NCBI RefSeq assembly: GCF_000238395.3
Contig: NZ_CP011025.1
Location: 1,116,001 to 1,180,000 of the forward strand
Reading direction: 5' to 3'
From: Pseudoalteromonas arctica A 37-1-2
GTDB taxonomy: Bacteria; Pseudomonadota; Gammaproteobacteria; Enterobacterales; Alteromonadaceae
Length of the DNA stretch: 64,000 nt
This document shows, in pieces, positions 54,685-64,000 of this stretch. The notes below the pieces were generated by a model. That model did no database searches. It had not been told where the DNA came from and saw only the letters and a list, made by a program, of their open reading frames with translations. Each line of letters begins with the position of its first letter. The stretch's first letter is position 1. Made by a program: the position numbers and the translations under genes.

Positions 54685-55302
54685 ATGAATACTGGTATTA
54701 CAGATCCCCTAAATGCATTGGTCCCAATGGTTGTTGAACAAACACCGAAAGGCGAGCGCTCGTATGATATTTATTCGAGATTATTAAAAGAGCGTATTAT
54801 CTTTTTAACAGGTCAAGTTGAAGACAACATGGCAAATCTGATTTTAGCGCAAATGCTATTTTTAGAATCAGAAAATCCTGATAAAGATATCTTTTTATAC
54901 ATCAACTCACCAGGTGGTTCAGTAACTGCGGGTATGGCTATTTACGACACAATGAACTTCATCAAACCAGATGTAAGTACAATATGTGTAGGTCAAGCTG
55001 CAAGCATGGGTGCTTTTTTACTTACTGCTGGCGCTAAAGGTAAGCGTTTTTGCCTACCAAACTCACGTGTGATGATTCACCAACCATTAGGTGGTTTCCA
55101 AGGTCAAGCATCTGACTTTGAAATACATGCTAAAGAAATTCTGTCTATTAAAGATAAGCTTAACCGCTTAATGGCTGAGCATACAGGCCAACCATTAGAT
55201 ATTATCTCTAAAGACACAGATCGTGATAACTTTATGAGTGCCACGCAAGCTGTAGATTACGGCTTAGTAGACTCTGTGTTTACAAATCGCGACAAAAAGT
55301 AA
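54685..55302 (+). CDS. clpP: ATP-dependent Clp protease proteolytic subunit
   Basis: A 205-residue serine protease forming the tetradecamer used with ClpX. The catalytic triad is Ser in [13 protein letters not shown], His in [13 protein letters not shown] and Asp in [12 protein letters not shown]. The propeptide and N-terminal loop ([22 protein letters not shown]) are normal. AAGGAATT is upstream. About 135 bp separate it from clpX. Confidence 0.98.
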   Translation: MNTGITDPLNALVPMVVEQTPKGERSYDIYSRLLKERIIFLTGQVEDNMANLILAQMLFLESENPDKDIFLYINSPGGSVTAGMAIYDTMNFIKPDVSTICVGQAASMGAFLLTAGAKGKRFCLPNSRVMIHQPLGGFQGQASDFEIHAKEILSIKDKLNRLMAEHTGQPLDIISKDTDRDNFMSATQAVDYGLVDSVFTNRDKK

Positions 55303-55437
55303 GCGCTTGGCGAGCAGGATTGCCTGTTTGCCACTTTGAGTTACTATGCGAAAACCAATAAATTTTGGTATAGTTAAAGCGTATTGAAATAGCCGCCAAC
55401 AGTTTTGGTGGCCAACGTAATAAAATGAGGTAGCTGA

Positions 55438-56721
55438 ATGTCTGACACTCCTACAGACGGCGACAAAAGTAATAAATTGTTATACTGCTCTTTTTGTGGC
55501 AAAAGCCAACATGAAGTGCGTAAATTAATTGCAGGCCCTTCAGTATACGTTTGTGATGAATGTGTAGAGTTGTGTAACGATATTATCAGGGAAGAGATCA
55601 AAGACATTGCTCCTAAGCATGATACGTCTGACAAACTACCTGTACCAAAAGAAATTCGTAAACACTTAGACGATTATGTTATTGGTCAAGATCATGCTAA
55701 AAAAGTATTGTCTGTTGCCGTTTATAACCATTATAAACGCCTACGTAACCAATCGACTAAGCAAGACATTGAATTAAGTAAAAGTAATATTTTGCTTATC
55801 GGCCCAACAGGTAGTGGTAAAACATTACTTGCAGAAACATTAGCGCGTCTACTTGATGTGCCGTTTACTATGGCCGATGCCACTACATTAACCGAAGCAG
55901 GTTATGTAGGTGAAGATGTTGAAAACATCATTCAAAAGCTTTTACAAAAATGCGATTACGATGTTGAAAAAGCGCAACGTGGCATTGTTTACATTGATGA
56001 AATTGACAAAATTTCTCGTAAATCAGATAACCCGTCAATTACACGTGATGTATCGGGTGAGGGCGTTCAACAGGCGCTACTTAAACTGATTGAAGGCACC
56101 GTTGCTTCTGTTCCACCGCAAGGTGGTCGTAAACATCCACAACAAGAGTTTTTACAAGTAGATACGTCTAAAATCTTGTTTATTTGTGGTGGTGCATTTT
56201 CAGGCCTAGATAAAGTAATTGAGCAACGTAGCCATAAAAATACCGGTATCGGTTTTGGCGTTAGCGTAAAAGAATCTGCGGCGAGTCGTTCTTTAAGTGA
56301 AACATTTAAAGACGTAGAACCAGAAGATTTAGTTAAATACGGCTTAATTCCTGAGTTTATAGGTCGTTTGCCAGTAGTTGCTACGTTAACAGAACTTGAC
56401 GAAGCTGCTCTTGTGCAAATATTGAGTGAACCTAAAAACGCGATTACTAAACAGTTCTCAGTATTGTTTGGTATGGAAGACGTTGAACTTGAGTTTCGCG
56501 ATGATGCCTTAGCTGCAATTGCCCACAAAGCAATGGAGCGTAAAACAGGTGCACGTGGTCTTCGTTCAATCGTTGAAGGTGTGTTACTTGATACTATGTA
56601 CGAACTTCCTTCAATGGATGACGTAAGCAAAGTGGTTATTGATGAAACCGTTATTAAAGGTGAGTCAGACCCAATCTTGATTTATGAAAATAATAAACAA
56701 GATAAAGCTGCATCAGAATAG
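55438..56721 (+). CDS. clpX: ATP-dependent Clp protease ATP-binding subunit ClpX
   Basis: A 427-residue AAA+ unfoldase that feeds ClpP. The N-terminal four-Cys zinc finger is [25 protein letters not shown]. Walker A is [13 protein letters not shown], Walker [15 protein letters not shown], and the IGF-like ClpP-contact loop appears as [19 protein letters not shown] lies close to the ATG. It ends with a strong terminator before lon. Confidence 0.98.
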   Translation: MSDTPTDGDKSNKLLYCSFCGKSQHEVRKLIAGPSVYVCDECVELCNDIIREEIKDIAPKHDTSDKLPVPKEIRKHLDDYVIGQDHAKKVLSVAVYNHYKRLRNQSTKQDIELSKSNILLIGPTGSGKTLLAETLARLLDVPFTMADATTLTEAGYVGEDVENIIQKLLQKCDYDVEKAQRGIVYIDEIDKISRKSDNPSITRDVSGEGVQQALLKLIEGTVASVPPQGGRKHPQQEFLQVDTSKILFICGGAFSGLDKVIEQRSHKNTGIGFGVSVKESAASRSLSETFKDVEPEDLVKYGLIPEFIGRLPVVATLTELDEAALVQILSEPKNAITKQFSVLFGMEDVELEFRDDALAAIAHKAMERKTGARGLRSIVEGVLLDTMYELPSMDDVSKVVIDETVIKGESDPILIYENNKQDKAASE

Positions 56722-56740
56722 TTTTTAAGCTATTTGAATG

Positions 56741-56768
56741 AAAAAAGGAGCCTTAGGCTCCTTTTTTT
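56741..56768 (+). terminator. Terminator after clpX
   Basis: Stem AAAAAAGGAGCC/GGCTCCTTTTTT with loop TTA and a T7 end. Confidence 0.93.
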
Positions 56769-56799
56769 ATAATTAATTTAATCGAGTATGGGAAAATTG

Positions 56800-56827
56800 T
56801 TGAACTTTAATTAGGTTATCCCCATAT
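56800..56827 (+). promoter_or_regulatory. Candidate sigma-32 (heat-shock) promoter of lon
   Basis: TTGAAC at 56800-56805, 14-bp spacer, CCCCATAT at 56820-56827. The -10 is a perfect match to CCCCATnT, and the -35 matches TTGAA. lon is a sigma-32 gene in E. coli. Confidence 0.75.
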
Positions 56828-56872
56828 ACTTGAGTAATCTTTAAAATAAATGAAGTGCGAAGAGAAACTATA

Positions 56873-59242
56873 ATGACGCTTGAGAGAACCGACCGAGTCG
56901 AAATCCCAGTCCTTGCACTGCGCGATGTTGTGGTATACCCGCACATGGTGATCCCGCTTTTTGTTGGCCGTGAAAAATCAATAAAATGCCTAGAAGCGGC
57001 AATGGACAAAGACAAACAAATTTTCTTGGTTGCACAAAAAGATGCAACTGTAGATGAACCAGAGCAAGATGATATTTATCGTATCGGTACTATTGCCACT
57101 GTACTTCAGTTATTAAAATTACCAGACGGTACAGTTAAAGTTTTAGTTGAAGGTACACAGCGCGCACAAATTGAAGAATTTGTAGATAACGATGACTTTT
57201 TTGTTGCTAATGCTCAATTTATTGAATCTGATTCAGTAGATGAGAAAGAACAAGATATTTTTATTCGTAGCGCAATTAGCCAGTTTGAAGGCTATGTAAA
57301 GCTAAACAAAAAAATTCCACCTGAAGTACTAACTTCAGTTTCAGGTATTGATGAGCCAGCACGCCTTGCCGATACAATGGCAGCCCATATGCCGCTTAAA
57401 GTACCTGAAAAGCAAAAAGTGCTAGAAATTTCAAGCGTTACAGAACGTCTTGAATATTTAATGGCATTAATGGAAGGCGAAATAGACTTACTGCAAGTTG
57501 AGAAGAAAATTCGTACCCGCGTTAAAAAGCAGATGGAAAAGTCTCAGCGCGAGTATTACCTCAATGAGCAAATGAAAGCTATTCAAAAAGAGCTGGGTGA
57601 GCTTGACGATGTACCTGACGAATTTGAAGCACTTAAAAAACGCATCGAAGAATCGGGTATGCCAAGCGAGGCACAAGACAAAGCGACGACAGAGCTTAAT
57701 AAGCTTAAGATGATGTCGCCAATGTCTGCAGAAGCGACTGTAGTGCGTTCATACATTGACACATTAATTAATGTGCCATGGAAAAAACGCTCTAAAGTGA
57801 AAAAAGACTTAGCGGGCGCGCAAAAAATTCTTGATAGCGATCACCACGGCTTAGATAAAGTAAAAGAACGCATTATTGAGTACCTCGCGGTACAACAGCG
57901 TACTAATAAGCTTAAAGGGCCAATTTTATGTTTAGTTGGGCCACCAGGTGTTGGTAAAACATCACTTGGGCAATCTATAGCGCGTTCAACTGGTCGTAAG
58001 TATGTTCGTATGGCGCTTGGCGGCGTACGTGATGAAGCTGAGATCCGTGGTCATCGTCGTACATACATTGGTTCAATGCCAGGTAAGCTAATTCAAAACA
58101 TGACAAAAGTGGGCGTTAAAAATCCATTATTTTTGTTAGATGAAATCGATAAAATGTCATCAGACATGCGTGGCGACCCAGCATCAGCACTATTAGAAGT
58201 GCTTGATCCTGAGCAAAACAGCCACTTTGCCGATCATTACCTTGAAGTAGATTACGATTTATCTGATGTTATGTTTGTAGCAACATCAAACAGCTTTAAC
58301 ATTCCTGGCCCATTATTGGACCGTATGGAAGTTATTCGTTTATCGGGTTACACCGAAGATGAAAAGCTAAACATTGCAAAAGAGCACTTAATTACTAAAC
58401 AAGTAAAACGTAACGGCTTAAAAGAGTCTGAAATAGTTATCGAAGATAGTGCAATTATTGGCATTATTCGTTACTACACACGTGAAGCGGGTGTACGTAA
58501 CCTAGAGCGTGAAATTTCAAAACTATGCCGTAAAGCAGTTAAAAATATCTTACTCGAAAAAGACACTAAAACAGTGACTATCAATCAAGATAACCTAGAA
58601 GACTTTTTAGGTGTGCAACGCTTTGATTATGGTAAAGCTGAAGATGGCGACCGTATTGGTCAAGTTACAGGTTTAGCATGGACAGAAGTTGGTGGTGATT
58701 TGCTAACAATCGAATGTGCGGCTGTACCAGGTAAAGGTAAACTTACTTATACCGGTTCACTGGGCGATGTGATGCAAGAGTCGATTCAAGCGGCAATGAC
58801 GGTAGTACGTAATCGCGCAGATACATTTCGTATTAATAGCGACTTTTACGAAAAACGTGATATTCACGTACACGTACCTGAGGGCGCAACACCAAAAGAT
58901 GGTCCTAGTGCGGGCGCAGCAATGGTAACAGGTCTTGTATCTAGCTTAACGGGTAACCCTGTACGAGCAGATGTTGCAATGACCGGTGAAATTACGCTAC
59001 GTGGTGAAGTACTTCCTATTGGTGGCTTAAAAGAGAAATTATTGGCGGCGCATCGTGGTGGAATTAAAACAGTAATCATTCCAAAAATTAACGAACGTGA
59101 CTTAAAAGAGATTCCAGAGAACGTGCTGGCAGGTCTTGATATTCACCCAGTTACTTGGATTGACGAGGTGTTAAAGCTTGCTTTAGTGCATCCTGTTGAG
59201 AGTTTTTCGGTCGAAACACCTAAAAACCAAGAAAAAAGCTAA
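56873..59242 (+). CDS. lon: ATP-dependent protease La (Lon)
   Basis: A 789-residue cytosolic AAA+ protease that removes misfolded and regulatory proteins. The N-domain starts [36 protein letters not shown] (as [25 protein letters not shown] in E. coli), Walker A is [15 protein letters not shown], Walker [11 protein letters not shown], and the catalytic dyad is Ser in [11 protein letters not shown] with Lys in [13 protein letters not shown]. The ATG at 56873 has AGAGAAAC upstream; a GTG six codons earlier is rejected. Confidence 0.98.
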   Translation: MTLERTDRVEIPVLALRDVVVYPHMVIPLFVGREKSIKCLEAAMDKDKQIFLVAQKDATVDEPEQDDIYRIGTIATVLQLLKLPDGTVKVLVEGTQRAQIEEFVDNDDFFVANAQFIESDSVDEKEQDIFIRSAISQFEGYVKLNKKIPPEVLTSVSGIDEPARLADTMAAHMPLKVPEKQKVLEISSVTERLEYLMALMEGEIDLLQVEKKIRTRVKKQMEKSQREYYLNEQMKAIQKELGELDDVPDEFEALKKRIEESGMPSEAQDKATTELNKLKMMSPMSAEATVVRSYIDTLINVPWKKRSKVKKDLAGAQKILDSDHHGLDKVKERIIEYLAVQQRTNKLKGPILCLVGPPGVGKTSLGQSIARSTGRKYVRMALGGVRDEAEIRGHRRTYIGSMPGKLIQNMTKVGVKNPLFLLDEIDKMSSDMRGDPASALLEVLDPEQNSHFADHYLEVDYDLSDVMFVATSNSFNIPGPLLDRMEVIRLSGYTEDEKLNIAKEHLITKQVKRNGLKESEIVIEDSAIIGIIRYYTREAGVRNLEREISKLCRKAVKNILLEKDTKTVTINQDNLEDFLGVQRFDYGKAEDGDRIGQVTGLAWTEVGGDLLTIECAAVPGKGKLTYTGSLGDVMQESIQAAMTVVRNRADTFRINSDFYEKRDIHVHVPEGATPKDGPSAGAAMVTGLVSSLTGNPVRADVAMTGEITLRGEVLPIGGLKEKLLAAHRGGIKTVIIPKINERDLKEIPENVLAGLDIHPVTWIDEVLKLALVHPVESFSVETPKNQEKS

Positions 59243-59443
59243 AAAAAGTGCTTTTTAGGGCTTTTCAAATCTAAACGGTATGATAAGTTAAGCACTGGTT
59301 TTCAAGCCTAGCCCTTATGGGGCGTAGGCTTAAGAAAAATATAATCATGTGAGCATTAAAAGTTTGCTCTACAATTTTCAAAAAAGTGATGTTAGTTTAA
59401 AAAACCATCGCTCTTGATAATAACAATGAAAGAGGATGATATT

Positions 59444-59716
59444 GTGAATAAATCTCAATTAATCGATCAAATCGCAGCTGATGCTGACATTTCTAAAGCG
59501 GCTGCAGGTCGTGCACTAGATTCATTCATCGAATCTGTATCTGGCGCGCTAAAAGAAGGCGACTCAGTTGCACTTGTTGGTTTTGGTACTTTCTCAGTAC
59601 GTGACCGTGCTGCACGTTCAGGCCGTAACCCGCAAACTGGTGAAACAATCCAAATTGCTGCTGCAACTATTCCTGCTTTTAAAGCCGGTAAAGCGCTTAA
59701 AGACGCAGTAAACTAA
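59444..59716 (+). CDS. hupB: DNA-binding protein HU-beta
   Basis: A 90-residue nucleoid protein. [32 protein letters not shown] is the dimerisation helix pair and [43 protein letters not shown] is the beta-arm with the R-N-P-x-T-G-E motif (each quoted piecewise: [10 protein letters not shown] is the core). The start is GTG at 59444, with AGAGGA 7 bp upstream; the preceding ATG at 59414 would add ten non-homologous residues. It sits between lon and ppiD as in E. coli. Confidence 0.97.
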   Translation: MNKSQLIDQIAADADISKAAAGRALDSFIESVSGALKEGDSVALVGFGTFSVRDRAARSGRNPQTGETIQIAAATIPAFKAGKALKDAVN

Positions 59717-59740
59717 TCACTGTTTTAAACACATTAGTTA

Positions 59741-59798
59741 TGGCGAGTGTAAAGTTACTGATTCACCACAACAGATGAATTAAGTAACTTTACCGCCA
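59741..59798 (+). other. Long stem-loop in the hupB 3' region
   Basis: TAAAGTTACT (59750-59759) pairs perfectly with AGTAACTTTA (59783-59792), extended outside by GGCG/CGCC across an internal loop. It has no T tract. Possibly an mRNA-stabilising or sRNA-like element ahead of the terminator at 59812. Confidence 0.5.
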
Positions 59799-59811
59799 GT
59801 TACTTCAAGTG

Positions 59812-59844
59812 AAAAAGCGTATCTGGTAAGATACGCTTTTTTTA
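59812..59844 (+). terminator. Terminator after hupB
   Basis: Stem AAAAAGCGTAT/ATACGCTTTTT (59812-59822 with 59831-59841) with a T7 tail. Confidence 0.92.
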
Positions 59845-59887
59845 CATGTGACAAGGTAAAATACCTTGATCAAAAAGAGATAAACAA

Positions 59888-61789
59888 ATGCTTGAGAAAA
59901 TCAGAGAAGGTTCGCAAGGACCTGTAGCCAAAATAATTTTAGGCGCGGTGATTTTATCTTTTGCCTTAGCAGGGATCGGTAGTTACTTAGGTCAAACCAC
60001 AGAACAACCCGTTGCTGAAGTAAATGGAATTAAAATTAGTCAAACCGATTTTAACCGTGCTTACCAAAATGAACGTAGCCGTTTAGAGCAACAATTTGGT
60101 GAATACTTTACACAAATTGCCGCTGATCCAAATTACATGGCGCAAATTCGCCAAGGTGTAGTTGACCGCTTAGTACAACAAGAATTGCAATCACAGCTAG
60201 CGGCTGATTTAGGCCTTCGCGTAAGCGACGAAAGTGTACGTAAAACAATTTTAGAGCTACCGTACTTTCAAATTGGTGAAAAGTTTAATAACGATCGTTA
60301 CTTACAAGTAATTCGTCAAATGAACTTTCAACCAGATGCTTTTCGTGAATACTTACGTAAAGATATGACACGTAGTCAGGTTGTATCAGCTGTTGCAGGT
60401 ACAGACTTTGCCCTAGAGAGCGAGCTCAAAAGCGCAATTGCTCTACAGCAGCAAACTCGTAGTATTGACTACTTAGTCATTAATAAAGAAGCGCTAGCCG
60501 CTACGGTAGAGGTATCAGAGCAAGAAGTGTCTGACTACTACGAGCTAAACGCATCACAATTTTTATCTCCAGAGCTTATTTCAGTAAGTTATATTGAGCT
60601 TAAAGCAGCAGATATTAATGTTGAATCGGTAACCGAGGATGACGTTAAAGCGTATTACGAGCAAAACAAAGCGCAGTACATAGAACCTGAAAAACGTCGC
60701 GTATCACATATCTTAATTGATAACAGTGAAGACGATGATGCAGCAAAAGAAAAAGCCAATGCACTTCATGCACAACTAGAGCAAGGTGCAGACTTTGCTG
60801 AGTTAGCAGAATCATCATCTGACGATATCGTTAGTGGCGAAATGGGCGGCGACCTTGAATGGATTGAACGTGACGTAATGGACCCTGCATTTGAAGATGC
60901 GACTTTCGCACTGCAAAACAAAGGTGACATTTCTGAGGTTGTTGCTTCTGAGTTTGGTTATCACATAATTAAACTTACAGACATTCAACCACAACAAGTT
61001 AAAGCGTATAACGATGTTAAAGCTGACTTACGTGCTGAATTAGAACAAGCTGAAAAAGTAGATGCATTTTACGAAAAGCAAACAGAAATGGGCGCACTTG
61101 CATTTGAAATTTCAGACCGCTTAGACGACGCTGCAGAAGTTGCTGAAGTTGAAGTTAAATCTACACCTCTTTTAGCACTTAATGCTCTACCAGAGCCTTT
61201 AAACAGCCCTGCAGTTGTAACAGCACTAACATCAGTTGATTTACTTGAAGATAAAGTAAACTCTGAAGTTATTGAGCTTGGTGAGGAGCATGCAATTATT
61301 GTTCGTATTAACGAGCATAAACCTGCTGCTACTAAACCGCTAGATGAAGTAAGCGAGCAAATTAAAGCGCGTTTAGTTAATGAAAAATCATCGGAGCTTG
61401 CTAAAGAAAAAGCGCGTAGCTTATTTGCAGAAGTACAAGCAGGTAAGAGCTTAAATGATGTAGCAAACGAGCAAAGCTTGACGGTTCGTCAAGAAGCGCA
61501 ATTAACACGTCAAAGCTACACTGTTTCACCTGCTATTGTGACTCAAGCATTTAAAATGGCTCATCCAGCAGATTCTGCGGTAGTTGAGCTTGTTAATTTA
61601 AATAATGGTGATGCAGCAATTGTTGCGCTTAAGTCGGTAACAGATGCACAAGTTGCAGCTAATATTGACCCTCAAGCAAAACAAAGCATTACTATGGCGC
61701 AAGCTAATAAAAACTACATGGTATTTATTGAAGCGCTTAAAGCAAATGCTGAACTTAACTTACCAACGGCTACACAAACTGTTGAATAA
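59888..61789 (+). CDS. ppiD: Periplasmic folding chaperone / PPIase PpiD
   Basis: A 633-residue inner-membrane-anchored protein. One membrane helix lies at about 14-31 (VAKIILGAVILSFALAGIGSYL), a SurA-N-like chaperone domain follows (EVNGIKISQTDFNRAYQNER), then a parvulin domain around 268-365 (RRVSHILI.., GGDLEWIERDVMDPAFEDATFAL) and a C-terminal PPIase-like/SurA-like part. It helps translocated proteins fold at the SecYEG exit. AGAGAT is upstream of the ATG. It is the last gene of the tig-clp-lon-hup series. Its terminator has been split by an insertion sequence. Confidence 0.95.
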   Translation: MLEKIREGSQGPVAKIILGAVILSFALAGIGSYLGQTTEQPVAEVNGIKISQTDFNRAYQNERSRLEQQFGEYFTQIAADPNYMAQIRQGVVDRLVQQELQSQLAADLGLRVSDESVRKTILELPYFQIGEKFNNDRYLQVIRQMNFQPDAFREYLRKDMTRSQVVSAVAGTDFALESELKSAIALQQQTRSIDYLVINKEALAATVEVSEQEVSDYYELNASQFLSPELISVSYIELKAADINVESVTEDDVKAYYEQNKAQYIEPEKRRVSHILIDNSEDDDAAKEKANALHAQLEQGADFAELAESSSDDIVSGEMGGDLEWIERDVMDPAFEDATFALQNKGDISEVVASEFGYHIIKLTDIQPQQVKAYNDVKADLRAELEQAEKVDAFYEKQTEMGALAFEISDRLDDAAEVAEVEVKSTPLLALNALPEPLNSPAVVTALTSVDLLEDKVNSEVIELGEEHAIIVRINEHKPAATKPLDEVSEQIKARLVNEKSSELAKEKARSLFAEVQAGKSLNDVANEQSLTVRQEAQLTRQSYTVSPAIVTQAFKMAHPADSAVVELVNLNNGDAAIVALKSVTDAQVAANIDPQAKQSITMAQANKNYMVFIEALKANAELNLPTATQTVE

Positions 61790-61808
61790 TTAATTTTAGC
61801 TCATAAAG

Positions 61809-61816
61809 AAAGGCGC
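61809..61816 (+). terminator. Left half of the split ppiD terminator
   Basis: AAAGGCGC. Without the insertion element and one copy of its 9-bp duplication, this arm is followed by TTTTAAA and GCGCCTTTTTT, a classical terminator. The other arm is now at 63321. Confidence 0.8.
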
Positions 61817-61824
61817 TTTTAAAG
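61816..61824 (+). repeat. Target-site duplication, left copy
   Basis: CTTTTAAAG, a 9-bp palindromic duplication identical to 63313-63321. Nine base pairs is the known value for Tn5/IS50-type insertion. Confidence 0.92.
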
Positions 61825-63312
61825 CTGTCTCTTATACACAAATCCCTGCTAAGAAATTAGCGGGGATTTTTTTGAACTAAATCTCAATGTCATGATCAGA
61901 TCTTCAAATCTTGTTTGAGGGCACATTATGATTAACGAACATACTCATTGGGCAAAACAACAATTCGGTAAATCGGACTTAGGTGATCCAAGAAGAACAG
62001 CGCGTCTGGTAAAGTTAGCATCAACGCTTGCAAATGAACCAGGAAAACCACTTGTGAACATCACTCAATCCCCCGCCGATATGGAAGGTGCCTACCGCTT
62101 TATTCGCAACGAGAATATTGACGCAACGGCTATAGCAGAGTCAGGCTTTAAAGCCACGGTTGAACAAGCAAAAAGTCATAACTTATTACTCGCATTAGAA
62201 GACACGACCACACTAATTTATAAACATTCCTCCATTCGAGATGATTTGGGTCATGTCGGACGAGGAGCAAAACAACGAGGCTTGTTAGCTCATAGCGTAT
62301 TACTGTTTGCGCCAGACACAAAGCAAGTTGTGGGATTAATTGAACAGTCTCGCTGGAGTCGTGATATCAACACGATTGGAAAAAGAGAAAAACACGCGAC
62401 GACTTCTTACGAAGAAAAAGAAAGTTACAAGTGGGAGTCAGCGTCACGAGCGATGGCAGAGCGGCTGCAAGGACAAATGGCGAACGTGATATCGGTGTGT
62501 GACCGCGAAGCGGACATCTACGAATACTTGCAGTATAAACTGAGCGAGCAGCAACGATTCGTCGTACGCTCGATGCAAAGTCGTCATATTGAAGAAGGTG
62601 AGGATAAGCTCTATGCGTTTGCAAGCGAGCTGATGAGTGCAGGCACCAAACACATCCACATTGCACAAAAAGGAGGAAGAAAAGCCCGAAGCGCAACACT
62701 GGATATCACCTATGCGCCAGTGACACTCAAAGCGCCTTACAATAAGAAAGGACACTCCCTCCCAGTTTACTATGTCGGCTGTGCAGAGCGAGGAAACGCT
62801 GAGAACGGCTTAAGCTGGCACCTATTAACCAGTGAACCAGTCACCAGCAAAGAAGACGCTTTAGCTATCATCACCTACTATGAGCACCGTTGGCTTGTAG
62901 AGGAATACCATAAAGTCTGGAAAAGTGATGGTACGGATATCGAAAGTTTACGCCTTCAAAGCCAAGATAACATGGAAAGATTGGTGACGATTAATGGCTT
63001 TATTGCGACGCGAATATTGCAACTAAAGTTCACCAATGAGCAGCCTGATTCTCCAAGTTGTGAACAACTGTTATCTCCCAAAGCATGGAAGTTATTGTGG
63101 TTAAAGAGAATAAAAACACCATTGCCTGAAACTGCTCCAAATATGTCATGGGCGTATCAGGAACTGGCAAAGTTAGGAGGCTGGAAAGATACCAAGCGCA
63201 CAGGGCGTGCATCTGTGAAAGTGTTATGGCAAGGATGGCTTAAGTTACAAGCCATCCTGGAAGGCTACGATTTAGCAAAATCTCTTGAGTCAGACTTGTG
63301 ATCAAGAGACAG
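61825..63312 (+). mobile_element. IS50 (Tn5)-like insertion sequence, IS4 family
   Basis: A 1488-bp element. The left end CTGTCTCTTATACACA and the right end, read inward, CTGTCTCTTGATCACAAG, are the outside-end and inside-end types of IS50. One transposase gene fills it, with its TGA inside the right end as in IS50. The perfect 9-bp duplications indicate a recent, complete insertion. Confidence 0.95.
61928..63301 (+). CDS. IS50-like transposase (DDE, IS4 family)
   Basis: A 457-residue cut-and-paste transposase, very like Tn5 Tnp (e.g. LGDPRRTARLV, EGAYRFIRN). The catalytic triad is Asp in LLALEDTTTL, Asp in VISVCDREADIYEYL and Glu in the Y-R-E-K signature YEHRWLVEEYHKVWK, all intact. The basic N-terminal end-binding part (WAKQQFGKSDLGDPRRTA) is also present. 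GAGGG lies 7 bp upstream of the ATG. Length is close to Tn5 Tnp (476). It appears functional. Co-linear with ppiD, whose transcript may read in. Confidence 0.95.
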   Translation: MINEHTHWAKQQFGKSDLGDPRRTARLVKLASTLANEPGKPLVNITQSPADMEGAYRFIRNENIDATAIAESGFKATVEQAKSHNLLLALEDTTTLIYKHSSIRDDLGHVGRGAKQRGLLAHSVLLFAPDTKQVVGLIEQSRWSRDINTIGKREKHATTSYEEKESYKWESASRAMAERLQGQMANVISVCDREADIYEYLQYKLSEQQRFVVRSMQSRHIEEGEDKLYAFASELMSAGTKHIHIAQKGGRKARSATLDITYAPVTLKAPYNKKGHSLPVYYVGCAERGNAENGLSWHLLTSEPVTSKEDALAIITYYEHRWLVEEYHKVWKSDGTDIESLRLQSQDNMERLVTINGFIATRILQLKFTNEQPDSPSCEQLLSPKAWKLLWLKRIKTPLPETAPNMSWAYQELAKLGGWKDTKRTGRASVKVLWQGWLKLQAILEGYDLAKSLESDL

Positions 63313-63321
63313 CTTTTAAAG
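63313..63321 (+). repeat. Target-site duplication, right copy
   Basis: CTTTTAAAG, identical to 61816-61824. Confidence 0.92.
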
Positions 63322-63331
63322 CGCCTTTTTT
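63321..63331 (+). terminator. Right half of the split ppiD terminator
   Basis: GCGCC followed by T6 at 63326. It complements AAAGGCGC at 61809, 1.5 kb away. Confidence 0.75.
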
Positions 63332-63394
63332 ATTGTCTTAAATAAAGTTGGTATATTACCAATTCGCTTAATTAAGTATTATTGCGGATTGGTA

Positions 63395-63886
63395 TTAATT
63401 ACCTCTGGCAATAAACTCAATCCGATTGCCGCTAGGCTCTCTTATCATCATATGTTGGGTTGGACCTTTACCTAAGTTTTCTGGTGCAAACTCTATAGTA
63501 ATATTATTTTGCATTTCTAAGTGTGTATGTAGCTCGCTTAACTTTTTGATACTTTCTACACTGAGTGCTAAATGGTGTAAGCCCACATTTTCTGCTCGAT
63601 TAAACTCCACACGTTTTTCATCATTTTTTACGCGCCATAATGTAATGGTTATTTTATTGTTTGATAAAAAATAAGCGGGGTAGGTTGGATCACTTCCTAG
63701 CGTTTTAAAACCAAGTACATCAGTAAAAAATGCTTTGGATGCATTTAAGTTTGATACGGTTAAACCTAAATGATCAACGCCACCAACCCAACTTTTAGAG
63801 GTAGAGTTTTCGTCAGCTATTGAGGTTGTTGATAGCAGTAGTAACGCTAATGATGAAATGCCTGTGAGTAATGTTTTTTTTAGCAT
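63395..63886 (-). CDS. Exported VOC-fold (glyoxalase/dioxygenase-like) protein
   Basis: A 163-residue protein with a cleavable signal peptide (MLKKTLLTGISSLALLLLSTTSIA). The mature part has the paired beta-alpha-beta-beta-beta modules of vicinal-oxygen-chelate proteins: VDHLGLTVSNLNASKAFFTDVLGFKTLG, LHHLALSVESIKKL and the C-terminal MIREPSGNRIEFI. His of VDHLGL, His of LHHLAL and Glu of NRIEFI are plausible metal ligands. Substrate unknown. Periplasmic targeting is unusual for this fold, which is mostly cytosolic. AGAGGA lies 6 bp before the ATG. Confidence 0.85.
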   Translation of the reverse strand: MLKKTLLTGISSLALLLLSTTSIADENSTSKSWVGGVDHLGLTVSNLNASKAFFTDVLGFKTLGSDPTYPAYFLSNNKITITLWRVKNDEKRVEFNRAENVGLHHLALSVESIKKLSELHTHLEMQNNITIEFAPENLGKGPTQHMMIREPSGNRIEFIARGN

Positions 63887-63980
63887 AGATCCTCTTTATG
63901 GTTTTAGTTGTTAAATTACGCATTTAACAAAGACCTTCATAAAGGAGATTACATTACACGCTAGGCTGCGTTTAGCAGCT

Positions 63981-64000
63981 AAGTAATCGCTGCGTTACTT
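63981..64000. repeat. Short inverted repeat at the right end of the window
   Basis: AAGTAA-N8-TTACTT. It sits beside GCTGCG/CAGC pieces that look like the edge of a structured repeat, cut by the window end. Confidence 0.25.

Overview
The window looks like chromosomal DNA of a marine gammaproteobacterium, most probably Pseudoalteromonas or a close relative (Alteromonadales). The reasons are the AT-rich composition, the gene order (rlmE-ftsH-folP-glmM-tpiA-secG; asd-fimV-truA-accD-folC-dedD-cvpA-purF; tig-clpP-clpX-lon-hupB-ppiD) and the accessory content (TonB receptors, MipA/OmpV, DUF3019, Spo0M, MiaE). Family names come from reading the translations; no database search was possible.

Layout. 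1-12.1 kb is mixed accessory and envelope DNA: the end of a histidine kinase gene, a DUF3820 protein, a CPA2 cation/proton antiporter, Spo0M, ElaA, a Na+-dependent NSS transporter, a MipA/DUF3019/two-component operon, a 310-bp non-coding element with terminal inverted repeats, a lipoprotein, and a class-C beta-lactamase-like hydrolase with a histidine phosphatase. 12.1-18.8 kb is a conserved housekeeping block (yhbY, rlmE-ftsH behind a heat-shock-like promoter, folP-glmM-tpiA-secG, tRNA-Leu). 18.9-32 kb is variable: a chemoreceptor gene with an in-frame stop, a porin/PstS-like pair whose porin start codon is out of frame, a six-gene chaperone-usher fimbrial operon facing a CsgD/VpsT-like regulator, and a TonB-dependent receptor. 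32.2-45.7 kb is a conserved metabolic block (pdxB, asd, fimV, truA, accD, folC, dedD, cvpA, purF), with fimV carrying very large tandem repeats. 45.7-52 kb holds yip1, miaE, a frameshifted substrate-binding protein gene, lpxH, ppiB, cysS and folD. 52.2-52.9 kb is a tRNA operon (Pro-Arg-His-Pro-Pro). 53.2-61.8 kb is the proteostasis block tig-clpP-clpX-lon-hupB-ppiD. A Tn5/IS50-like insertion sequence follows, and the window ends with an exported VOC-fold protein.

How the genes work together. Tig, ClpXP, Lon, FtsH and PpiD/PpiB form a folding and degradation set, and two candidate sigma-32 promoters can be read directly upstream of rlmE-ftsH and lon. The fimbrial operon encodes two pilin-like subunits, two chaperones, an usher and a two-domain tip protein, and the convergent LuxR-type regulator carries a motif resembling the c-di-GMP site of VpsT.

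Most unusual points: the IS50-like element sits exactly in the loop of the ppiD terminator with a 9-bp target duplication; three genes are disrupted by point lesions, two of them single-A losses in A runs; fimV has about 25.7 identical 18-bp repeats plus six 84-bp repeats; and the 310-bp element looks like a non-autonomous mobile repeat. I saw no CRISPR array, prophage or obvious defence system. No wholly new system is claimed.
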